Shown here: piece after piece, positions 1 to 5,041 of the stretch
Layout: every line of letters starts with the position of its first letter
Numbering within the stretch: the first letter of the stretch is position 1
From: an uncultured Methylocystaceae bacterium
GTDB lineage: Bacteria > Pseudomonadota > Alphaproteobacteria > Rhizobiales > Beijerinckiaceae
Reading direction: 5' to 3'
DNA length: 6,949 bases
Assembly (NCBI GenBank): GCA_945956975.1
Contig: CAMFKC010000119.1
Coordinates: 1-6,949 of the forward strand
Made by a program: the position numbers and the translations under genes
Notes under the pieces: model-generated
Seen by the model: only the letters and a program-made list of their open reading frames with translations
Database searches by the model: none
What the model was told of the DNA's origin: nothing

Positions 1-1
1 C

Positions 2-331
2 GTCGAGATCGCGGGGCTCATGCGCAGCCCGGAGGAGCGCAATCCGTTCACGCCGGCTGACGAATCCGCCAAGCGCCTGTTCTACACGCGCGATCCCCGG
101 GCGATGGCGGCGGCGCTGAATCTGGAGGCCGCGGCCCCCTTCGCGCTCGACCTCGACGCAGACCCGGCAGCAAAAGGCTGGCCGCATGGCGGCGCGACAG
201 AGCTGAACATTCCCAACAACCACCTGTCGTATGCGTGGACTTGGTTCGGCTTGGCCGCCACATTGGCAGGCGTGTTCGGCGCTTGGGCCTGGAGCAGGGC
301 GAAGCGGGGGGCGGCTGCCCGGGAGGCATGA
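2..331 (+). CDS. surf1: SURF1 family cytochrome c oxidase assembly protein, C-terminal part (5' truncated by window edge)
   Basis: SURF1 proteins are inner-membrane factors that help assemble haem-copper (aa3-type) cytochrome c oxidase, with a role in haem a insertion or subunit I maturation. The reading frame is open from the first bases of the window, so only about 109 C-terminal residues are seen; an ATG at 20 is internal, not the real start. The diagnostic stretch is near the end: N-I-P-N-N-H-L-S-Y-A-W-T-W-F-G-L, the conserved SURF1 motif that precedes the second transmembrane helix (about the last 35 residues, ending in a basic W-S-R-A-K-R tail facing the cytoplasm). The TGA stop (329-331) overlaps the start region of the downstream transporter. 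In alphaproteobacteria this gene normally follows coxC and a DUF983 gene, which would lie to the left of this window (recalled context, not visible). The family call is confident; full length and start cannot be judged. Confidence 0.9.
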   Translation, partial: VEIAGLMRSPEERNPFTPADESAKRLFYTRDPRAMAAALNLEAAAPFALDLDADPAAKGWPHGGATELNIPNNHLSYAWTWFGLAATLAGVFGAWAWSRAKRGAAAREA

Positions 332-1548
332 TGAGCGGAAGCGCCGACAGCGAACGCCGTCGCTCGATCGCGCTTCTCGTGCTGGCCGAGATCGCCGCGC
401 TCTCCACATGGTTTGCAGCCAATGCAGCGGTCGGCCAGATCAAACTCCACTTCAAGCTGGGCCCGTTCCAGGAAGCGCTGCTGACGAGTTCCGTTCAGGC
501 AGGATACGTCGTCGGCACGCTTGTCAGCGCCATACTGACGCTTCCCGACCGGTTGGACCTGCGCCGCATGTTCTTCATCTGCGCGCTGCTCGCCGCAGCC
601 ACCACGGCGGCGCTCGCCTTCGTGCCGCCAACCTCGTCGCTCGCGCCGGCGCTGCGCTTCGTCACCGGCGCCTCGATGGCCGGCCTTTATCCCGTAGGCA
701 TGGCGCTGGTCGCGACATGGGCGCGCGGCGATCTCGGCCTGCTGATCGGCGTTCTCGTCGGCGCTCTCACCTTCGGTTCGGCGACCCCCCATCTGGCGGC
801 GAGCGTGGCCGGTCTCGACTGGCGCACGCCTGTGCTCGTTTCGGCTGGCGGCGCGCTGCTCGCCGCGATCCTCGTGCGTTTCGTGACGCTCGGCCCAAAC
901 CGCGCCAAGGCGCCGCCCTTTCGGCTCTCCAACGCCTTGCAGGGCTGGCGCAACAAGGCGCTGCGGCAGGCGAATTTCGGCTATTTCGGCCACATGTGGG
1001 AGCTCTACGCCATGTGGGCGTGGATCGCAGCATTCCTGGCCGCGAGCTTTTCCGCCCGCTACAGCGCCGCTGCGCCGCTTGATGCGCATCTGGCCGCCTT
1101 CGTCGTGATCGCAACCGGCGCGCTGGGTGCGTTCGCTGGGGGGTGGTTCGCCGACAGGCTTGGGCGCACGCTGGTGACGAGCGCGGCAATGTCGGTAAGC
1201 GCCACCTGCTGCCTCGTCATCGGTTTGACGTTCGGCGGGCCGGTCTGGCTCGTGATGGCGGTCGCCATCGTGTGGGGTGTGAGCGTTATCACTGATTCCG
1301 CACAGTTTTCAGCCTCGGTGACGGAGCTCAGCGATCCCGATCTCAGAGGCTCCATGCTGACGCTCCAGACCTCGATCGGCTTCGCGCTGACGCTGGTGAG
1401 CATTCACCTGTTGCCCTACGTCGTCGACCTCGTCGGCTGGCGCTATGCGTTTTGCGCGCTGGCGATCGGTCCGGCGCTGGGCGTCATCGCCATGCTGCGG
1501 CTGCGCAATATGCCGGAGGCGCAGAAGATGGCTGGCGGGCGCCGCTAG
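331..1548 (+). CDS. Major facilitator superfamily (MFS) transporter, substrate unknown
   Basis: A 405-residue integral membrane protein of the MFS secondary-transporter type. The chain is a series of hydrophobic segments compatible with 12 TM helices, a short cytoplasmic N-terminus rich in Ser/Arg and a basic C-terminus. Two copies of the family's cytoplasmic loop motif A are recognisable: a reduced one in the loop 2-3 position (D-R-L-D-L-R-R, about residues 73-79) and a clearer one in loop 8-9 (G-G-W-F-A-D-R-L-G-R-T, about 270-280), which fits a two-half MFS fold. A longer, more polar central loop (about 186-215) separates the halves. No residue pattern reveals the substrate. Start choice: ATGs at 328 and 331 are both in frame. 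The strong Shine-Dalgarno GGAGG (322-326) lies 4 nt before 331 but only 1 nt before 328, so 331 is preferred; with 328 the protein gains one Met. Either way it abuts or overlaps the SURF1 stop, indicating cotranscription and coupled translation. Confidence 0.88.
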   Translation: MSGSADSERRRSIALLVLAEIAALSTWFAANAAVGQIKLHFKLGPFQEALLTSSVQAGYVVGTLVSAILTLPDRLDLRRMFFICALLAAATTAALAFVPPTSSLAPALRFVTGASMAGLYPVGMALVATWARGDLGLLIGVLVGALTFGSATPHLAASVAGLDWRTPVLVSAGGALLAAILVRFVTLGPNRAKAPPFRLSNALQGWRNKALRQANFGYFGHMWELYAMWAWIAAFLAASFSARYSAAAPLDAHLAAFVVIATGALGAFAGGWFADRLGRTLVTSAAMSVSATCCLVIGLTFGGPVWLVMAVAIVWGVSVITDSAQFSASVTELSDPDLRGSMLTLQTSIGFALTLVSIHLLPYVVDLVGWRYAFCALAIGPALGVIAMLRLRNMPEAQKMAGGRR

Positions 1549-1551
1549 CTG
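1529..1551 (+). other. Hairpin spanning the MFS stop codon (possible 3'-end structure)
   Basis: GCTGGCGG (1531-1538) can pair with CCGCTAGC (1542-1549) as an 8-bp stem with one G-U pair and a 3-nt GCG loop; two further G-U pairs extend it to 1529/1551. The TAG stop (1546-1548) sits in the descending arm. No T-tract follows, so it is not a canonical intrinsic terminator; it could serve as an mRNA 3'-end stabiliser, or be chance in GC-rich DNA. Confidence 0.3.
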
Positions 1552-1613
1552 AGCGGGATCGGCTTTCCGTCTCGCCCCAATTCCATGCTAGACCCCGCCG
1601 CGATCAATCCAGG

Positions 1614-3032
1614 ATGACCGAATTGCGCTACATTTCTACTCGCGGCGAAGCGCCCGTGCTGAATTTCACCGAGACGGCGCTGGCAGGGCTTGCGACAGAC
1701 GGCGGGCTCTACCTGCCCGAAAGCTATCCCCAGCTCCATGCCTCGACCATCGCAGGACTTGCCGGCCGCCCCTATGCCGAGGCCGCCGAAACGATTATCG
1801 CGCCGTTTGTCGGCGACGCCATCCCGCGCGCCGATCTCTCGGCCATGATCGCCGACGCCTACAGCACGTTCCGCCACCCCGCCGTGGCGCCGCTCGCGCA
1901 GCTCTCCGACAATCTCTTCCTGCTCGAGCTGTTCCACGGCCCGACGCTGGCCTTCAAGGACGTGGCGATGCAATTGCTCGGCCGTCTCATGAATTACGCG
2001 CTCAAGATCCGCGGCAAGCGCGCAACCGTCGTCGGCGCGACGTCCGGCGACACCGGGGCTGCGGCCATCGAGGCCTTTCGCGGGCTCGACCAGGTCGACG
2101 TCTTCATTCTCTATCCGCATGGCCGCGTGTCGGACGTGCAGCGCCGCCAGATGACGACCGTCGGCGACGCCAACATCCATGCCATCGCGCTCGAAGGAAA
2201 TTTCGACGATGCGCAGGCCATTCTCAAAAGCCTCTTCCGTGACGCGCGCTTTCGCGACGATGTCGGCCTGACCGGCGTCAATTCGATCAACTGGGCGCGC
2301 GTCGTCGCGCAGATCGTCTATTATTTCACGAGCGCGGTCGTGCTCGGCGCGCCGCATCGGCCTGTATCCTTCGCGGTGCCGACCGGCAATTTCGGCGACA
2401 TTCTTGCCGGCTACGTCGCCAAGCGCATGGGACTGCCGATCGATCGGCTCGTGATCGCCACCAACGAGAACGACATTCTCGCGCGCACGCTGGAAACGGG
2501 CCGCTACGAATTGCGCGGCGTGAAGGCGACACAATCGCCGTCGATGGACATTCAGGTATCGTCCAATTTCGAGCGTCTGCTGTTCGACGCCTGCCTTCGC
2601 GACGCCGGCGCCTTGCGCGGGCTGATGGCGCGCCTCGACCAGTCGAAGGCCTTCGACATCGACGCCGCGCCGCTTGCCGCCATCCGCGCGGATTTCGACG
2701 CCGCCCGCGTCAGCGAGGCCGAGACCGCGCAGGAGATCGCGCGCGTTTACGCGCAAAGCGGCTACATTCTCGATCCGCACAGCGCGGTCGGCGTCGCCGC
2801 CGGGTTCCGGGCACTCGCCAGGGATCCGCATGTCCCCATGATCGTCGCCGGCACGGCGCATCCCGCAAAGTTTCCAGGCGCGATCAAGGCGGCGACATCG
2901 ATGCATCCGCCGCTGCCGGCCCATCTTGCCGATCTCATGGAGCGGCGGGAGCATTTCGATGTCGTCGCAAACGATATCGGCGCGGTCGAGGCCTTCATTC
3001 GCGCCCGTGCGCGCGCGCTGACGGCCGCATGA
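1614..3032 (+). CDS. thrC: Threonine synthase (PLP-dependent)
   Basis: Threonine synthase (EC 4.2.3.1) converts O-phospho-L-homoserine to L-threonine and phosphate, the last step of threonine biosynthesis, in the cytoplasm. The 472-residue protein has the length of the long bacterial/fungal-type enzyme. It begins with the family's N-terminal signature (Y-I-S-T-R-G, residues 6-11, then D-G-G-L-Y-L-P at 29-35). The PLP-binding lysine is K115 in H-G-P-T-L-A-F-K-D; S-G-D-T-G (144-148) and G-N-F-G-D (258-262) are the expected substrate- and cofactor-phosphate loops. All key residues look intact. The start at 1614 gives the normal N-terminus; AGG immediately before the ATG is too close to act as a Shine-Dalgarno and nothing better lies upstream, so initiation may rely on a short leader. 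The 65-nt gap after the MFS gene (1549-1613) is the only room for a promoter; I see no convincing -35/-10 pair in it. The stop overlaps the next gene's ATG. Confidence 0.97.
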   Translation: MTELRYISTRGEAPVLNFTETALAGLATDGGLYLPESYPQLHASTIAGLAGRPYAEAAETIIAPFVGDAIPRADLSAMIADAYSTFRHPAVAPLAQLSDNLFLLELFHGPTLAFKDVAMQLLGRLMNYALKIRGKRATVVGATSGDTGAAAIEAFRGLDQVDVFILYPHGRVSDVQRRQMTTVGDANIHAIALEGNFDDAQAILKSLFRDARFRDDVGLTGVNSINWARVVAQIVYYFTSAVVLGAPHRPVSFAVPTGNFGDILAGYVAKRMGLPIDRLVIATNENDILARTLETGRYELRGVKATQSPSMDIQVSSNFERLLFDACLRDAGALRGLMARLDQSKAFDIDAAPLAAIRADFDAARVSEAETAQEIARVYAQSGYILDPHSAVGVAAGFRALARDPHVPMIVAGTAHPAKFPGAIKAATSMHPPLPAHLADLMERREHFDVVANDIGAVEAFIRARARALTAA

Positions 3033-4291
3033 GCGTCGAGACCACCACGCTCCCCTCGGGCCTGCGGATCGTCACCGATCACATGGACGGCGCAGAAACC
3101 GCGTCGGTCGCCGTCTATGTCGCGGTCGGTTCGCGCAACGAAAGCGCGGCCGAGCACGGGCTCTCGCATCTCATCGAGCACATGGCCTTCAAGGGCACGC
3201 GGCGCCGCAACGCGCGCGCCATCGCCGCCGAGATCGAGGAAGCCGGCGGCGACCTCAACGCCGAAACGGCGAGCGAACACACCGCCTATCTCGCGCGCCT
3301 GCTGCCGGGCGAGGTCGACCGGGCGCTCGACATCTTCGCCGACATCCTCACCGATTCCGTCTTCGACGAAGAAGAACTGGACCGCGAAAAGAACGTCATC
3401 CTGCAGGAGATTGCCGCCGTCGAGGACGACCCCGACGACCTCGTGATGGAACTGATGGACAGGGCGGCCTTTCCCGATCAGCCGCTCGGCCGTCCAATCC
3501 TCGGCACGAAGAAGACCGTGAAGTCCTTCGACGCGGGCATGATCCGCGCCTATCTCGACCGATTCTACGGCGCCAACTCGCTCATCGTCTCCGCAGCCGG
3601 GGCGGTCGACCACGGCGAGATCGTGCGCGCCGCCGAGCGCCTGTTCGGCGCCATGCCGCAGGTGAACGCGCCGGCCTTCGAACCCGCTCGCTACCGGGGC
3701 GGCGAACAGAAGTCGCGCCACGGCGCCGAGCAGGCCAATGTCGTCATCGCCTTCGAGAGCGTCGGCCATCGCGACACGCAGGCCTGCGCCGCGCATGTAT
3801 TTTCCGGCGCGGTCGGCGGCGGCATGTCGTCGCGTCTCTTCCAGGAAGTGCGCGAGAAGCGCGGCCTCGCCTATTCCATCGACACGTTCAACTGGTCCTA
3901 CGACGACACCGGCGTGTTCGGCCTGCAGGCCGCCACAGACCCGCGCGACGCCGTCGAACTCGCCCGTGTCGCCATGGATTGCCTTGCGTCAGCCATAGAA
4001 GATCTGAACGAAGCCGAATTGCGCCGCGCCAAGGCGCAGGCGAAGGTTTCGCTCCTCGCGGCGCTGGAATCCTCGCCCGCCCGGGTCAATCAGATCGCGC
4101 GCCAGACGGCGATCTTCGGCCGCGTGCTTGCGCGCGCGGACATCATCGGCGAAATAGATGAACTGACCCTGGCCGACGTGCGCGCCGCCGGCCGCCGCCT
4201 TCTCTCCAGCGCGCCGACGCTCGCAACCGTCGGGCCGACCGGACGTGGCCTGACAGCCGACAGCGTCGCCGAGAGATTGAGGACAGGCTGA
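3029..4291 (+). CDS. M16 family zinc metallopeptidase (mitochondrial-processing-peptidase beta-like)
   Basis: A 420-residue M16B-type protease (insulinase/pitrilysin clan), related to the catalytic subunit of mitochondrial processing peptidase. The inverted zinc motif H-x-x-E-H is present as H47-L-I-E50-H51. The distal zinc ligand is E127 in N-V-I-L-Q-E-I, 80 residues after H47, matching the spacing in MPP-beta as I recall it; E120 seven residues earlier is also conserved. The C-terminal half carries the family's glycine-rich segment G-G-G-M-S-S-R-L-F-Q-E-V-R-E (263-276) followed by K-R-G-L-A-Y-S. It therefore looks catalytically complete. There is no signal peptide, so it is probably cytoplasmic; its substrates are unknown. 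Its ATG overlaps the thrC stop (ATGA, 3029-3032) and no Shine-Dalgarno is visible before it, suggesting translation coupled to thrC. The GNAT gene follows after 3 nt. No inactive M16 partner gene (as found in some two-gene M16 systems) is adjacent. Confidence 0.95.
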   Translation: MSVETTTLPSGLRIVTDHMDGAETASVAVYVAVGSRNESAAEHGLSHLIEHMAFKGTRRRNARAIAAEIEEAGGDLNAETASEHTAYLARLLPGEVDRALDIFADILTDSVFDEEELDREKNVILQEIAAVEDDPDDLVMELMDRAAFPDQPLGRPILGTKKTVKSFDAGMIRAYLDRFYGANSLIVSAAGAVDHGEIVRAAERLFGAMPQVNAPAFEPARYRGGEQKSRHGAEQANVVIAFESVGHRDTQACAAHVFSGAVGGGMSSRLFQEVREKRGLAYSIDTFNWSYDDTGVFGLQAATDPRDAVELARVAMDCLASAIEDLNEAELRRAKAQAKVSLLAALESSPARVNQIARQTAIFGRVLARADIIGEIDELTLADVRAAGRRLLSSAPTLATVGPTGRGLTADSVAERLRTG

Positions 4292-4294
4292 CCG

Positions 4295-4927
4295 ATGGCC
4301 TTGTTTCGACTGGGGCCGAGCACCGATCACAGCACTTTCGTGCGTGGCGATGGCGTGCTTCTCCGCCCCGCCGAAATGTCGGATTTCCAGGACTGGGCGC
4401 GTCTTCGCGAACACAGCCGGTCTTTCCTGACGCCCTGGGAGCCGATCTGGCCATCCGACGATCTCACGCGCGCCGCCTTCCGTCGCCGCGTGAAGCGCCA
4501 CGCCGAGGAGATGGCGCGCGACGAGGCGTTTCCCTTCCTGATCTTCCGCGCCCGCGACAAGGCGCTGGTCGGCGGCCTCACCATCGGCCAGATCCGCCGC
4601 GGCGTCGCCCAGGCCGCGACCATCGGCTACTGGGTCGGCATGAGTTATGCGGGGCAGGGCTATATGTCGCGCGCGGTGCGGGCGGCGGTCGCCTATTCGT
4701 TCCAGACTTTGCGTCTGCACCGCGTCGAGGCCGCCTGCCTGCCAACCAACATCGCTTCGATCCGCGTGCTGGAGAGCGCCGGCTTCAAGCGGGAAGGGCT
4801 GGCGCGGTCCTACCTGCGCATCAACGGCCGCTGGCAGGATCATCTGCTGTTTGCCGTGCTGGAAAACGACCCCCCGCTGCCGCCACGGCTGCGGGCGCGC
4901 AACGACGACGGCCCGGCGGAGTCCTGA
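4295..4927 (+). CDS. rimJ: GNAT N-acetyltransferase, RimJ/RimL (ribosomal protein N-terminal acetyltransferase) type
   Basis: A 210-residue acetyl-CoA-dependent acetyltransferase of the RimJ/RimL class. Recognisable elements: V-L-L-R-P-A near residues 21-26 (strand 1), F-L-T-P-W-E-P (44-50), which mirrors a segment of E. coli RimJ as I recall it, I-G-Y-W-V (110-114) and the acetyl-CoA pyrophosphate loop Y-A-G-Q-G-Y-M (118-124), then N-I-A-S-I-R-V-L-E-S-A-G-F (152-164) and G-R-W-Q-D-H-L-L-F (178-186), both typical of the class. RimJ acetylates the N-terminal alanine of ribosomal protein S5, but members of this class acetylate varied protein N-termini and small molecules, so the exact substrate is inferred and the symbol is by resemblance only. 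A weak Shine-Dalgarno (GAGGACAGG, 4279-4287) ends 7 nt before the ATG, inside the end of the protease gene. It is the last gene of the apparent thrC-M16-GNAT unit. Confidence 0.87.
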   Translation: MALFRLGPSTDHSTFVRGDGVLLRPAEMSDFQDWARLREHSRSFLTPWEPIWPSDDLTRAAFRRRVKRHAEEMARDEAFPFLIFRARDKALVGGLTIGQIRRGVAQAATIGYWVGMSYAGQGYMSRAVRAAVAYSFQTLRLHRVEAACLPTNIASIRVLESAGFKREGLARSYLRINGRWQDHLLFAVLENDPPLPPRLRARNDDGPAES

Positions 4928-4944
4928 GCAGCCTTGCCGGGCCG
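4909..4944 (+). other. Inverted repeat around the GNAT stop codon (possible 3'-end hairpin)
   Basis: CGGCCCGGC (4909-4917) and GCCGGGCCG (4936-4944) form a perfect 9-bp inverted repeat with an 18-nt loop that contains the TGA stop (4925-4927). No T-tract follows. Its position at the end of the three-gene unit suggests a transcript 3'-end or factor-dependent termination structure, but that is inference. Confidence 0.35.
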
Positions 4945-4990
4945 CGCCGGAGGCTTTACCAGTCAAACTTCCGACACGAACAGGGCGCAA

Positions 4991-5028
4991 CCCCGGTCCG
5001 CTTTTCGCGCCGGGGCGACGGTTCCCCG
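4991..5028 (+). promoter_or_regulatory. Leader with two mutually exclusive hairpins upstream of the sensor gene
   Basis: In the 114-nt leader, CCCCGG (4991-4996) pairs with CCGGGG (5010-5015); an inner CGC/GCG pair (4999-5001 with 5007-5009) extends it to 9 bp with a 2-nt bulge and a TTTTC loop. The same middle arm can instead pair through CGGGG (5011-5015) with CCCCG (5024-5028), which touches the purine-rich ribosome binding tract at 5028-5038. The pairings are seen directly; a regulatory role is inference. No convincing promoter was recognised in this gap. Confidence 0.25.
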
Positions 5029-5038
5029 AGAGAGAGAA
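5028..5038 (+). promoter_or_regulatory. Purine-rich ribosome binding site deciding the GTG start
   Basis: GAGAGAGAGAA lies just before the GTG at 5042; its last G is 5 nt from the start codon. It supports this non-ATG start, and a signal peptide begins at exactly that codon. There is no ATG in frame nearby: the first in-frame ATG is about 330 codons further on. Confidence 0.55.
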
Positions 5039-5041
5039 TTC

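Noticed and set aside
82..1089. A 335-codon minus-strand open frame opposite SURF1 and the transporter.
   Set aside because: Arg/Ala/Glu-rich shadow translation with no motif; both plus-strand genes are clear.
1563..1593. A possible promoter before thrC (CTTTCC and a downstream ATGCTAGA).
   Set aside because: Neither box matches the consensus well enough; a promoter in this gap is plausible only from position.
1452..1613. Upstream in-frame extension of thrC to an ATG at 1452.
   Set aside because: It would overlap the transporter gene's end by about 100 bases and add Arg/His-rich sequence foreign to the family; the ATG at 1614 gives the standard N-terminus.
1545..2954. A 469-codon minus-strand open frame opposite thrC.
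   Set aside because: Low-complexity Arg/Gly/Asp/Glu-rich translation with no family resemblance; the plus-strand frame is an unmistakable threonine synthase.
4928..5027. Search for a promoter or intrinsic terminator between the acetyltransferase and sensor genes.
   Set aside because: Hairpins are present but no T-tract follows them, and no -35/-10 pair (e.g. TTTACC at 4955) has a matching partner at proper spacing.
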